A stretch of DNA of 35,655 nucleotides from Levilactobacillus paucivorans (GTDB taxonomy: Bacteria > Bacillota > Bacilli > Lactobacillales > Lactobacillaceae), in assembly GCF_001437125.1 (NCBI RefSeq), contig NZ_JQCA01000098.1, forward strand, positions 56,324 to 91,978. Reading direction: 5' to 3'. Positions 1 through 9,283 of the stretch are shown one piece after another. A program made the translations under genes and the position numbers. A model generated the notes under the pieces. It saw only the letters and a program-made list of their open reading frames with translations, was not told the origin of the DNA and made no database searches. The first letter of the stretch is position 1; each line of letters starts with the position of its first letter.

Positions 1-97
1 CCGCGCCCCTGGCGGGGCTTCAAATCGAGCGAGAAGCCCGGGTCTTAGGCTGAAGTGTCCCCACAGCAGGCGGAATCCCTGGCAGCCGCAGGCGGCC
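1..97 (-). repeat. Structured intergenic repeat, class III, copy F (cut by window edge)
   Basis: The last 97 bases of the minus-strand element are closely similar to copy E at 15800-15984, including the end motif GGCCGCCTGCGGC and the following GCCAGGGAT. The rest lies outside the window. It begins 28 bases after the pyrG stop codon and has the same direction as pyrG, so it would be the 3' untranslated part of a pyrG read-through transcript. No separate terminator is seen between pyrG and the element. Confidence 0.8.
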
Positions 98-124
98 TTT
101 TCACCTCAAACTAATTCCAAATAG

Positions 125-1768
<1,644 letters not shown>

Positions 1769-1772
1769 CTAT

Positions 1773-1804
1773 AAAAAAACTCCCTATTCATTCGGAATAG
1801 GGAG
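1773..1804 (-). terminator. pyrG leader attenuator hairpin
   Basis: A perfect 10-bp stem, CTCCCTATTC pairing with GAATAGGGAG across a 5-base loop, is followed by seven T residues. It lies in the pyrG leader about 45 bases after the predicted transcription start and 35 bases before the ATG. The 5' arm contains CTCCC, which could pair with an added run of G residues at the 5' end of the RNA, the antitermination mechanism known for Bacillus subtilis pyrG. Confidence 0.88.
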
Positions 1805-1846
1805 CTACTTCACCGTTCAGTTGTCCTCGCTACAAGTAGCAAGGAG

Positions 1847-1885
1847 CCCAAAAAACATACTAACTGTTTTTCGACTGTAGGTCAA
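1847..1885 (-). promoter_or_regulatory. pyrG promoter with GGGCTC start (CTP-sensing by reiterative transcription)
   Basis: On the minus strand a -35 TTGACC (1885-1880), a 17-base spacer and a -10 TAGTAT (1862-1857) are followed seven bases later by GGGCTC, beginning at 1849. B. subtilis pyrG starts with the same GGGCUC: when CTP is low, polymerase stalls before C4 and adds extra G residues, which then block the terminator. All parts of that switch are visible here (start sequence, pyrimidine arm CTCCC, intrinsic terminator). That it works this way in this organism is inferred. Confidence 0.85.
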
Positions 1886-1900
1886 GCAAACATTTTCAAT

Positions 1901-2551
1901 TTACTTTTGATCGCTGTCTTCTTCGTCATCGTCGTCTTCATCATCGTCATCAGAGAAGTCGAGATTGTCGGTGTCATCGTCGTCCGGGGCTTCCATCTGA
2001 GAAAGCTGGTCTTCGATACCATCTGGGATGTCTTCCGAAGCATCTTCTTCGTCATCGTCATCGATGCCTAAGCCGGTCTGTAACTTGCCCAGGTCTGGCG
2101 TTGAACCGGTTGAATCGTCATCATCGTCGTCATCACTGGCGTACGAGGTGTCGTCATCTTCTGGATCATCGTCATCGTAATCGATTACGTCGTCGTCATC
2201 GGTCGTGTCAGCGAGGAAGGCGTTAACCTTCTTACGCTTCTTACGCTTAGGTTGATCTTCATCTTCCTCAGCGTGAACCGTCGCTTCATCGATGGATTCA
2301 AACGGATACCAAGTTCGCAGTCCCCAGAGGTTATCACCCAGAGAAATGAAACTACCATCGACATTTAAATCCGTATAGAATTGGGACAGCCGGTTACGAA
2401 CTTCTGCGTCACTGTCGCCCAAATAGGCTTGCACGGCGTTTGCTAAGTCGGCAAATGCCATCACGTCACCGTGTTGAGACAAAATGGCGTGAGCAACTTC
2501 GATCATTGATAATTCCTTTTTATTCTGGCCCTCAAAGACTTTTAATTCCAA
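1901..2551 (-). CDS. rpoE: DNA-directed RNA polymerase subunit delta
   Basis: Delta is the Gram-positive-specific RNA polymerase subunit that lowers non-specific DNA and RNA binding and helps recycle polymerase, together with HelD (a helD gene lies at 30133). The folded N-terminal HARE-HTH domain is seen in the first 90 residues (FEGQNKKELSMIEVAHAIL); the second half is an almost unbroken Asp/Glu tail, written as GAY repeats, typical of delta. I chose the TTG at 2551: it sits 11 bases after AAAGGA and gives the expected N-terminus LELKVFEGQ read from Met. The longer GTG start at 2572 has no ribosome binding site. Product 216 residues. Transcribed with the DUF1934 gene 44 bases upstream. Confidence 0.95.
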   Translation of the reverse strand: MELKVFEGQNKKELSMIEVAHAILSQHGDVMAFADLANAVQAYLGDSDAEVRNRLSQFYTDLNVDGSFISLGDNLWGLRTWYPFESIDEATVHAEEDEDQPKRKKRKKVNAFLADTTDDDDVIDYDDDDPEDDDTSYASDDDDDDDSTGSTPDLGKLQTGLGIDDDDEEDASEDIPDGIEDQLSQMEAPDDDDTDNLDFSDDDDEDDDDEEDSDQK

Positions 2552-2595
2552 ACTGGTGCACGTCCTTTCCACAGTCTACGAAATATGATACTCGT

Positions 2596-3036
2596 TTATG
2601 CCGTAAATTGCAATCGAATCTTGTAGTTCCCGACTAATTCTTCACCAGCATAGAGCAGGTAGTCAATCTTAACGTTCCCGCTAAATGGCCGCTCCTGAAA
2701 ACTGGTCTCCAGATATGGCGTCACGGTCTCGATTGGCATGATGCCATAAGGCGTCTTGTAGCGCGCCGTAACTCGCTTGCCACTGATGAAATGCAACCGA
2801 AGCTCGGCCTCCGCGTTTCGCGTCAGGTGGACCTCACCTTCTGGCGTGAACTTCATCGTCACGGGCGTTTCCTTTCCCGTCTCTTGATCGGGTTCCAGGT
2901 AGCGAAGATAGAGGTTTAAGCCCATCTGAACGAGTTGACCTTCCACATCTAAACGGTAGTCGGAAACGTCTCCATCCTGTTTAATATGCGTTTCCAAGTG
3001 AATCATCACGGGCACCCCCGTTGATAACTGATCCAT
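2596..3036 (-). CDS. DUF1934 domain protein (YwiB-like)
   Basis: This 146-residue protein matches the DUF1934/YwiB family by its GVPVMIHLETHIKQDG start and the LYLRYLEP and GNVKIDYLLYAGEELVGNYKIRL segments. The family is predicted to fold as a calycin-like beta barrel; its role is unknown. The chosen ATG at 3036 is seven bases after AAGGGAG, while the GTG at 3042 touches that site and is unlikely. It is the first gene of an apparent unit with rpoE, with its own -10 element at 3071-3076. In Firmicutes this gene often lies near rpoE or argS, so the context is normal. No membrane segment or signal peptide is seen. Confidence 0.85.
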   Translation of the reverse strand: MDQLSTGVPVMIHLETHIKQDGDVSDYRLDVEGQLVQMGLNLYLRYLEPDQETGKETPVTMKFTPEGEVHLTRNAEAELRLHFISGKRVTARYKTPYGIMPIETVTPYLETSFQERPFSGNVKIDYLLYAGEELVGNYKIRLQFTA

Positions 3037-3070
3037 CTGCACACTCCCTTTCCGTGAATTGTCTGCGTTA

Positions 3071-3076
3071 ATTATA
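3071..3076 (-). promoter_or_regulatory. -10 element for DUF1934-rpoE
   Basis: A perfect TATAAT on the minus strand lies about 35 bases before the DUF1934 ATG. No good -35 hexamer is found 16-18 bases upstream (the region reads GGTTTT), so the promoter call rests mainly on the -10 and its position. Confidence 0.55.
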
Positions 3077-3138
3077 GTTCATTTTTCTTGGAAAACCTAT
3101 TCTTTAATACTTTAAGACCAAGTTCTTTGAGAATCCCC

Positions 3139-3158
3139 ACCCACCTCCGGCTAAGATC
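3139..3158 (+). repeat. Fragment of structured repeat (3' end), copy H
   Basis: ACCTCCGGCTAAGATCC on the plus strand matches the 3' end of the structured repeats (ACCTCCGGCTAGGATC in copy C, GCCTCCGGATAGGATC in copy D). Only about 20 bases are left, so it may be a relic or a chance match. The 343-base gap 3043-3385 otherwise holds the two divergent promoters at 3071 and 3318 and nothing else I can name. Confidence 0.4.
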
Positions 3159-3317
3159 CAGCAGTCAAGATAATTTTAAATGTCTCCTGTAATCATCAAA
3201 CTAATATTATTTGCCAATGGATCTTATCATTCACAACAACTACCGAACGTCATACGTACACATCGAAATCAAATCTAAGTGATCCTCCGCACTCAAACAG
3301 CCACTACACCCCCAACC

Positions 3318-3346
3318 ATGACGGGGCCTAAGTTTTCTAGTATAAT
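3318..3346 (+). promoter_or_regulatory. Promoter of lipL operon
   Basis: ATGACG (3318-3323), a 17-base spacer and a perfect TATAAT (3341-3346) precede the lipL start by about 40 bases. The -35 matches consensus at four of six positions. Confidence 0.65.
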
Positions 3347-3385
3347 GAAAACATTACATCTAAACGACTGAAAGGGGGACGTCTC

Positions 3386-4207
3386 TTGGCACCATTTAAT
3401 TTAGCCACTGACCGGATTCAGACGCTGACGACCGCTATTGCGGCCCAACAGAAGAATCAGGCTTTCGGTTACACCAATGCCCTACTAGATCTAATCCCCC
3501 GGCTTAAACAGCCCGTATTGCACTTCTGGACCATGCCACCAACCGTCATCATGGGGATTAAGGATAAGCGGCTACCATACCTTACAGACGCTGTCAGTGC
3601 CGTTCACGGCTACGGCTACGACCATGTTCTCCGAAATTCTGGCGGATTGGCCGTCGTAGCCGACGGTGGCATTCTGAACGTGTCCTTGTTTCAACCCCTG
3701 ACGACCCCGGCCATTAGCGTGGCCGCGGCCTATGACCAGATGCTGGACCTGATGGCAGCTTCCTGGCCGGAACTCGACCTGGCTCATCATGAGATCACCC
3801 GTTCCTATTGTCCGGGTGACTACGATCTCAGCGTCAATAACCGCAAGATTGCTGGTATTTCGCAACGCCGCAGTCCACACGCCATGGTCACCATGCTATA
3901 CCTCAGTGTCACTGGTGATCAGCTCACCCGCGGAAGCCTGGTACGTGACTTTTACCGTGCGGGTCTGGGTGACCATACCAATGATTGGAACTTTCCGGAT
4001 GTCGATCCCGAGGTCATGACGACGGTCGCCGATCTCTTGGGTCATTCACTCACCGTGGACGACGCCCAGCAACGGATTCTTAGTGCCTGCACGACAGCGG
4101 GTCTCGCCATCGGTCAGGGCAAATTAACCGCGGCCATGGCGACTCCCTGGTTTCAGGATCGTTTGGCCCACGCGACCGCCCTCATGGCGCGCCGCCAACC
4201 TATTTAA
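3386..4207 (+). CDS. lipL: LipL-type octanoyl/lipoyl protein amidotransferase
   Basis: The protein belongs to the biotin/lipoate A/B ligase family and most resembles Bacillus LipL (YwfL), which moves octanoyl or lipoyl groups from GcvH to E2 subunits. Supporting this, RNSGGLAVVADGGILN (83-98) forms the acyl pocket and SYCPGDYDLSVNNRKIAGI (140-158) holds a Cys at 142 and a Lys at 154, the same 12-residue spacing as the catalytic Cys150 and Lys162 of B. subtilis LipL. ATP-dependent LplA enzymes lack that cysteine. The 273-residue product starts at TTG, seven bases after AAAGGGGG. It leads a plus-strand unit with the HD and HAD genes. Its GcvH donor is not in the window, so the exact donor is inferred. 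Confidence 0.85.
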   Translation: MAPFNLATDRIQTLTTAIAAQQKNQAFGYTNALLDLIPRLKQPVLHFWTMPPTVIMGIKDKRLPYLTDAVSAVHGYGYDHVLRNSGGLAVVADGGILNVSLFQPLTTPAISVAAAYDQMLDLMAASWPELDLAHHEITRSYCPGDYDLSVNNRKIAGISQRRSPHAMVTMLYLSVTGDQLTRGSLVRDFYRAGLGDHTNDWNFPDVDPEVMTTVADLLGHSLTVDDAQQRILSACTTAGLAIGQGKLTAAMATPWFQDRLAHATALMARRQPI

Positions 4208-4234
4208 CGTTTAAATCAAGAAGGAGGAATCACT

Positions 4235-5614
4235 GTGAGTTACGCAACTGCTCGGCTACCCCGAGAAAAGGTCTTTCGCGACCCCGTTCACAACTATATT
4301 TACGTTCAACACCAAGTTATCTTAGACTTAATCAACACCCGTGAATTTCAACGGCTACGGCGTATCAAACAACTCGGAACCGCTTCGCTTATCTTCCACG
4401 GGGCCGAGCACTCGCGTTTCACCCACTCGCTGGGGGTCTATGAAGTCACCCGGCAGATCTGTGACAACTTCCAACGCAACTATCCCATGGAAATCCCTGG
4501 TGACGGCGGTTGGGACGACCGTTATCGGCTGACAGCCTTATGTGCCGCACTCTTGCACGACATCGGCCATGGCCCCTATTCCCACACCTTTGAACACATC
4601 TTCCACACGGACCACGAAGCCATCACCGCTGAAATTTTAACGTCACCAACCACCGAGGTTAACCAGGTCTTACGGCGTGTCAGCCCGACCTTCCCCGAAG
4701 AAGTTGCGAGCGTCATTCAAAAGACTCATCCGAACCCTCAAGTGGTTCAGATGATCTCCAGTCAAATCGACGCCGATCGCATGGATTACCTCCTGCGTGA
4801 CGCCTACTTCACGGGTACCGAATACGGAACCTTCGACATTACCCGAATTCTGCGGGTCATGCGCCCTTACAAGGACGGGATTGCCTTTGCCATGAACGGG
4901 ATGCACGCCGTCGAAGACTACATCATCAGTCGGTTCCAAATGTATCAACAAGTCTACTTCCACCCGGTATCCCGATCCATGGAAGTCATCTTGGATCACC
5001 TGCTAGCCAGAGCCAATGAGCTCTACCAAAACGGCAACGAAGATGAGAGCTTCGTGCCTCACTTACTCTTACCATTCTTCAATCACAAGTTCGACCTCAA
5101 GGACTACCTGAACCTCGATGACGGCGTGCTGACCACCTACTTCATTCACTGGCGCGATTCCGATGACGAGATTCTAGCCGACCTGGCTCACCGTTTCCTC
5201 GATCGAAAGCCCCTGAAGAGTGCGATCTTCTCCGAAGAGACGCAGGACTTGATTCCGCATCTCCGCGAGCTCATCGCCTCGGCTGGGTTCAACATCGACT
5301 ACTACACGGCCACCGATAACAGTTACGATCTGCCTTACGATGATGCCTACGACCCACGGGTCACGCATCCCCTGACGCAGATTGAGCTTCAGGAACCAGA
5401 TGGATCACTGCGAGAACTCTCGACAGTATCGGACCTGGTCAACGCGATTCGCGGTAAATTCTCCGGCGACCAACGTTTCTTCTTCCCTAAGGAAATGCTC
5501 AGCCCGGACAGTCACGACCCCGAGTTGTTCCAACCCATTTACGATGAATTCAAACAATACATTCAAAACAACCAGTTGATTCAGCCGAAGGAGACTGATC
5601 ACCATGACCATTAA
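4235..5614 (+). CDS. HD-domain phosphohydrolase (YwfO/dNTPase-like)
   Basis: This 459-residue protein is an HD-superfamily metal-dependent phosphohydrolase of the YwfO group, related to dGTP triphosphohydrolases; the Enterococcus relative EF1143 degrades dNTPs. The metal site is visible: His64 in SRFTHSLGV, His108-Asp109 in LLHDIGHGPYSHTFEH, and the later Asp in SQIDADRMDYLLRDAYFTG. The first 40 residues (PRDKVFRDPVHNYIYV-like) match the family start. GTG start seven bases after AAGGAGG. It follows lipL by 27 bases and overlaps the next HAD gene by 11 bases, suggesting translational coupling. Substrate is inferred from the family, not from the sequence. Confidence 0.92.
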   Translation: MSYATARLPREKVFRDPVHNYIYVQHQVILDLINTREFQRLRRIKQLGTASLIFHGAEHSRFTHSLGVYEVTRQICDNFQRNYPMEIPGDGGWDDRYRLTALCAALLHDIGHGPYSHTFEHIFHTDHEAITAEILTSPTTEVNQVLRRVSPTFPEEVASVIQKTHPNPQVVQMISSQIDADRMDYLLRDAYFTGTEYGTFDITRILRVMRPYKDGIAFAMNGMHAVEDYIISRFQMYQQVYFHPVSRSMEVILDHLLARANELYQNGNEDESFVPHLLLPFFNHKFDLKDYLNLDDGVLTTYFIHWRDSDDEILADLAHRFLDRKPLKSAIFSEETQDLIPHLRELIASAGFNIDYYTATDNSYDLPYDDAYDPRVTHPLTQIELQEPDGSLRELSTVSDLVNAIRGKFSGDQRFFFPKEMLSPDSHDPELFQPIYDEFKQYIQNNQLIQPKETDHHDH

Positions 5615-6413
5615 ACTTATTGCCGTGGATATCGATGGCACCCTGCTCAATGAAAATGACGAGCTGACGCCCGGTACCATTCAGGCAATTCAAGCGGCCC
5701 GTGACCAAGGTATCAAAGTGGTCTTGTGTACCGGGCGGCCGCTCACCGGGGTCACGCCTTACCTGGAAGCCCTTGGCCTGAGTGGTGATGACCAATACGT
5801 CATCACTTACAACGGATCGATCGCTGAAACCGTCTCTGGTAAAGTGCTGACGAAACATTCACTCAGCTATAATGATTACGTTGATTTGGAAGCTCTCGCG
5901 CGAAAATTCCAGGTTCACTTCCAAGTTTTGACCCCCGATCACATGTACACTGCCGATCAGGACATCAGTCCCCACACGGTCACCGAGAGTCACTTCGTCC
6001 ATCTCCCCCTCCGCTATCGAGCGGCGTCGGACATGCCCCGTGACCTCTTGATGCCCACCGCCATTTTCATTGACGATGCGCCCGTCCTCGACCAGGTTGA
6101 GGAACAATTACCGCGCGAGATTTACGATCGGTTCTACGTGGTGCGCACCATGCCCTACTTTATCGAGGTACTCAGCAAAAATGTCAGCAAGGGCAACACG
6201 CTGGCCGAGCTCGCCACGACCCTAGGGTTCACCGCCGCCGAAGTCATGGCAATTGGTGATCAGAACAACGATCTGCCGATGCTGACCTACGCCGGCCTCG
6301 GGGTGGCCATGGGAAACGCCAACGATGCCGTGAAGGCCGTCGCCGATACGGTGACGACCCCCAACACCGCCGATGGCGTGGCCACCGCAATTCAACGCTA
6401 CGCCCTACCCTAA
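5604..6413 (+). CDS. Cof-type HAD family hydrolase (first of tandem pair)
   Basis: A 269-residue type IIB HAD phosphatase of the Cof/YidA group, which dephosphorylate sugar phosphates, FMN or related small phosphates. Motif I is intact (DIDGTLLNE; Asp9 nucleophile, Asp11 acid/base), motif II is CTGRPL, motif III is the Lys in SKGNTLAEL, and motif IV is GDQNNDLPML. The cap domain sits between motifs II and III. The ATG overlaps the end of the HD gene. The next gene is a close paralogue, clearly a tandem duplication. The substrate cannot be told from sequence. Confidence 0.94.
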   Translation: MTIKLIAVDIDGTLLNENDELTPGTIQAIQAARDQGIKVVLCTGRPLTGVTPYLEALGLSGDDQYVITYNGSIAETVSGKVLTKHSLSYNDYVDLEALARKFQVHFQVLTPDHMYTADQDISPHTVTESHFVHLPLRYRAASDMPRDLLMPTAIFIDDAPVLDQVEEQLPREIYDRFYVVRTMPYFIEVLSKNVSKGNTLAELATTLGFTAAEVMAIGDQNNDLPMLTYAGLGVAMGNANDAVKAVADTVTTPNTADGVATAIQRYALP

Positions 6414-6440
6414 CGACACGAAGGAGAATTGACGACTAAC

Positions 6441-7250
6441 ATGACAATTAAAATGATTGCAATTGATATCAATGGTACCTTGCTCAACGAAAAGAATGAA
6501 CTGGCCCCCGCCACTATCGCCGCGGTTCAAGCCGCGACGGCCAAGGGCATTAAGGTTGTCCTATGTACTGGCCGACCACTGACCGGGGTTCAACCTTATC
6601 TCGACGCACTCGAACTGAGTGGCGATGACCAATACGCCATCACCTACAACGGATCGGTCTCTCAGACCGTTTCTGGAAAAATGATGACCAACCACTCCCT
6701 TAGTTACAACGATTTCATCGACTTGGAAGCCCTCGCCCGGAAACTCCAGGTACACTTCCAAATCGAAACGCCCGACTACATCTACACCCCCAACAAAGAT
6801 ATCTCGGCCTACACGATCGCCGAAAGTATGCTGGTGAAGATGCTCATCCGTTATCGGGCCGTTGGCGAAATCAGCCGCGACCTGACGATTTCTAAGGCCA
6901 TGTTTGTCGACCACAAAGACATCATTGACCGCGTCAATGATGAGATTCCGCAAGAATTCCGGGACCGCTTCTATGTCGTTCAAAGCACGCCATTCTTCGT
7001 TGAAATCATGAACAAGCAAGCTAGCAAGGGAAACACATTGGGTGAACTCGCAACCAAGCTGGGCTTCACCGCGGATGATGTCATGGCCATCGGGGACCAA
7101 GGTAACGATCTGACCATGATCGAATACGCTGGCCTCGGGGTTGCCATGGGTAATGCCATCGACGAGGTTAAGAAAGCGGCCCAGGTCACGACGCTTACCA
7201 ACGTTGAAGACGGTGTCGCAGCCGCCATCCATAAGTACGTCTTAGACTAG
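6441..7250 (+). CDS. Cof-type HAD family protein with altered DxD motif (second of tandem pair)
   Basis: A 269-residue paralogue of the preceding gene with matching residues along the whole length. The key difference is in motif [10 protein letters not shown]: the nucleophile Asp9 remains but the acid/base Asp11 is Asn (codon AAT against GAT). Motifs II (CTGRPL), III (SKGNTLGEL) and IV (GDQGNDLTM) are kept, so the gene is under selection rather than decaying. In HAD phosphatases the second Asp protonates the leaving group, so activity is expected to be low or different. I chose the ATG at 6441 because it aligns with the paralogue; AAGGAG is 14 bases away, and a TTG at 6429 is only two bases from it. 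Repeat copy A follows the stop by 15 bases. Confidence 0.9.
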   Translation: MTIKMIAIDINGTLLNEKNELAPATIAAVQAATAKGIKVVLCTGRPLTGVQPYLDALELSGDDQYAITYNGSVSQTVSGKMMTNHSLSYNDFIDLEALARKLQVHFQIETPDYIYTPNKDISAYTIAESMLVKMLIRYRAVGEISRDLTISKAMFVDHKDIIDRVNDEIPQEFRDRFYVVQSTPFFVEIMNKQASKGNTLGELATKLGFTADDVMAIGDQGNDLTMIEYAGLGVAMGNAIDEVKKAAQVTTLTNVEDGVAAAIHKYVLD

Positions 7251-7265
7251 GCATGTTGAATTTTC

Positions 7266-7444
7266 TCCGCCTACGGCAGACAAGGTTCCATCCTGTGGGG
7301 CCCGGAAGAAGCCAAAGTGCGGTCTTCTTCCTCGCTTTAAGCCCCACTAAAAACGTGGGTCTTAAAGTCGTCCCGTGCCGTAAGGCCGGAGATTCACCGG
7401 CCAAACGCCACCGACACAGGATTCCACCTTGTCCTCCTCCGGCT
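7266..7444 (+). repeat. Structured intergenic repeat, class I, copy A
   Basis: A 179-bp element from CCGCCTACGGC to CCTCCGGCT. Predicted pairings: outer GACAAGG/CCTTGTC, ATCCTGTG/CACAGGAT, then three internal hairpins GGAAGAAG/CTTCTTCC, CTTTAAG with CCCAC against GTGGG with CTTAAAG, and GGCCGG/CCGGCC. It is the same class as copy C but reversed, and differs from it by paired changes. It lies directly after the HAD stop codon in the same direction. Confidence 0.85.
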
Positions 7445-7475
7445 CAAATTTAATATGCTTGCTATGTGTAAAACA

Positions 7476-7522
7476 AATAGACGCGTCACTATCAGTTGCC
7501 TCTGGTAGTGACACGTCTATTT
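7476..7522. terminator. Bidirectional terminator
   Basis: A long inverted repeat, AATAGACGCGTCACTATC against GGTAGTGACACGTCTATT, separated by about 10 bases, lies between the convergent HAD and methyltransferase genes. Short T-rich tails follow on both strands, so it could end transcription in both directions. Confidence 0.8.
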
Positions 7523-7535
7523 TCTTGTAATCAAT

Positions 7536-8273
7536 TTATTTGATTGTTTCTGTTTTTCCTTTAACTGCTCGAATGACATAACTTCCCTGCCAAGGTCCGG
7601 TCCACCAGCCGTCAAAACCGGCTGACTTGGCCAGTAGCACCTGACAACCCGCCGACTCCAAAAACTCTTGGTAGCCTCGCCGGTGATGCTCCGTATCCAC
7701 GATTAGTAATTCACCACCCGGTTTTAAAACTCGAACGGCCTCCTCTAACGCCTGATAACGCTTGGCCTTAGGCTTGATGTTGTGCACCGCAAAACTGGTG
7801 GTCACGACGTCGAAACGGTTGTGATCATAGGGCAAATCCACCATATCCGCCGTCACCAAGGTCACGCGATCGGCCACCCCCAAAGCTGCCATGTTCGCCA
7901 TCGTTGCCTGTTGGGAATTCTGTGATTGGTCCCGCGACCGCCAGAGATCAACGCCCACGGCCCGACCGGTTCCTGACAACTCTTGAGCCACGCGGCCCAA
8001 TACGGCACCGTGTCCACACCCCAGATCCAGAACCTGAGCGTTCGGGTCAATCGTTGTCTGGCTCAATAACTGTTCCCAGATACTTTTCTTTCCCCGTAAT
8101 GATGTATGTAAGAAGATTCCGGTCCCAGCCACGAAAATCAAGCCAACAATGATATCCCCAAACCGTCCTGTCGCGCTTCGTTCCCAGAAAAAACTACTGA
8201 AGAAAAAAAGCGCCGCAACCAAATAAACCATTGGAATTACGGGCGCATCAATACCAGACGTCACTTTTTTCAT
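7536..8273 (-). CDS. Membrane-anchored class I SAM-dependent methyltransferase
   Basis: A 245-residue protein with two N-terminal membrane segments (about residues 14-29 and 39-56) followed by a Rossmann methyltransferase domain. Motif I is VLDLGCGHGAVLG (about 81-93), motif II region VDLWRS, post-motif DVVTTSFAVHNI and RVLKPGGELLIVD are all typical of the UbiE/Methyltransf_11 type. The catalytic part would face the cytosol. The substrate is unknown. ATG start ten bases after AGGGGAG. It follows the DUF3899 gene by 26 bases on the same strand, so the two are probably transcribed together. Confidence 0.85.
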   Translation of the reverse strand: MKKVTSGIDAPVIPMVYLVAALFFFSSFFWERSATGRFGDIIVGLIFVAGTGIFLHTSLRGKKSIWEQLLSQTTIDPNAQVLDLGCGHGAVLGRVAQELSGTGRAVGVDLWRSRDQSQNSQQATMANMAALGVADRVTLVTADMVDLPYDHNRFDVVTTSFAVHNIKPKAKRYQALEEAVRVLKPGGELLIVDTEHHRRGYQEFLESAGCQVLLAKSAGFDGWWTGPWQGSYVIRAVKGKTETIK

Positions 8274-8299
8274 TTTGCATTCGCTCCCCTAAGTGAATT

Positions 8300-8659
8300 T
8301 TATAGTAGTGTTAAAATAATGCCGATAACGACGTACACGCCACCAGAAATCAATCCGTAACGGGCAAAGCCATTCACCACGATCGGTGAGTTTTTCACCG
8401 TCGCCACGTGACGCACGTCAATTTTCTTTTCGCGTTCCTCTTTGGTTACCGGGTCCCCTTTACGTCGTCGCCGACGCCACCCGGTAAACAAATGACCCTT
8501 GGCTAATATCCCTATCATCCCCAGGACCAGCAGTGCCAGCCCAATCATGAAGAGTAAGTTGCCAATGACCATTAAAGGTTGTTTCAAGATACGCATTACT
8601 AACGCAACAATCAGTCCCACGGCTAACGTGCCCGTGGTCCATCGCTGCCAACTTGTCAT
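8300..8659 (-). CDS. DUF3899 small membrane protein
   Basis: A 119-residue membrane protein with helices at roughly residues 10-24 and 29-53, a strongly basic stretch (WRRRRRKGDP), a soluble segment and a C-terminal helix (about 99-119). Layout and sequence fit DUF3899, a Firmicutes family without known function. I chose the ATG at 8659, eight bases after AAGGGAG; the TTG at 8677 overlaps that site. Copy B of the structured repeat begins 54 bases upstream, so the promoter must lie in the repeat or in the short A/T-rich stretch before the gene. Confidence 0.75.
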   Translation of the reverse strand: MTSWQRWTTGTLAVGLIVALVMRILKQPLMVIGNLLFMIGLALLVLGMIGILAKGHLFTGWRRRRRKGDPVTKEEREKKIDVRHVATVKNSPIVVNGFARYGLISGGVYVVIGIILTLL

Positions 8660-8712
8660 GGCAGTTGCTCCCTTCAAATTTTAAATTTACACGCAACTTT
8701 CTATTGTGTCGT

Positions 8713-8887
8713 CCGCCTACGGCAACCAGACGCCACCCTGTGAGGCGGACCTGAAGCCTGAGAAACGGTCTTCAGGGCAACCCTGAACCTCGAAAAACAC
8801 GAGTTTCAAAGTTGGCCGTGCTCTAAGCCGAGAGAAAACCTCGACTAAGACCACCGACACAGGGTTCTGTCTGGTTGCCTCCGGCTA
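8713..8887 (+). repeat. Structured intergenic repeat, class II, copy B
   Basis: A 175-bp element from CCGCCTACGGC to GCCTCCGGCTA. Pairings: outer CAACCAGAC/GTCTGGTTG, ACCCTGTG/CACAGGGT, internal CCTGAAG/CTTCAGG, CTCG/CGAG and CCGAG/CTCGA. Same class as copy D, with compensating changes in the outer arm. It points towards copy C, which is 122 bases away on the other strand. Confidence 0.85.
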
Positions 8888-9009
8888 GGAACAATGGGTA
8901 TCCCCCAACAATATCATCACCTTATAATCAACACAATCATCCATTGAGTGGCAAGAACTCAACAAATTAAGAAGCCAAGTTCAAACCCACTCAACTAGAT
9001 CGTCGATCC
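8888..9009. other. Spacer between facing repeats B and C
   Basis: The 122 bases are A/T-rich and hold no open reading frame, hairpin with T tail or promoter that I can support. Confidence 0.5.
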
Positions 9010-9192
9010 TAGCCGGAGGTGGACAGGGGCGTAGCCCTGTGTCGATGGCGTTTGGTCGGCGATCCTGCCGGCCTTACGGCATGGGATGACTTTAAGACTC
9101 ACGACTCTGGTGAGGCTTAAAGCGAGGATGAAGACCGCTTCTCAGGCTTCATCCGGTCCCCACAGGGCGAAGTCCCCTGCCCACCGCAGGCG
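9010..9192 (-). repeat. Structured intergenic repeat, class I, copy C
   Basis: A 183-bp element read on the minus strand from CGCCTGCGG to CCTCCGGCTA. Pairings: outer GGGCAGGGG/CCCCTGTCC, GCCCTGTG/CACAGGGC, GGATGAAG/CTTCATCC, CTTTAAG with TCAC against GTGA with CTTAAAG, and a weaker GGCCGGC/GCCGACC. It lies after the prs terminator in the direction of prs. Confidence 0.85.
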
Positions 9193-9237
9193 AAACAAAA
9201 GATCACCACGTGTAGTTAGTTTAACCTATTCTAGCAA

Positions 9238-9276
9238 AAAAACTTGAGCCGTGTGCAACACGACCCAAGTTTTTTC
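9238..9276 (-). terminator. prs terminator
   Basis: On the minus strand AACTTGGGTCGTGT pairs with ACACGGCTCAAGTT (two mismatches or wobbles) over a TGC loop and runs into a stretch of T. It starts seven bases after the prs stop and ends the purR-glmU-prs unit. Confidence 0.88.
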
Positions 9277-9283
9277 AGTTTCT

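Noticed and set aside
1901-2250. Short-period DNA repeat in the 3' half of rpoE
   Set aside because: The GAY-rich tract simply encodes the acidic tail normal for the delta subunit.
6561-7232. Long open frame (223 codons) on the minus strand opposite the second HAD gene
   Set aside because: Antisense shadow; a similar shadow appears opposite the paralogue and follows its codon use.
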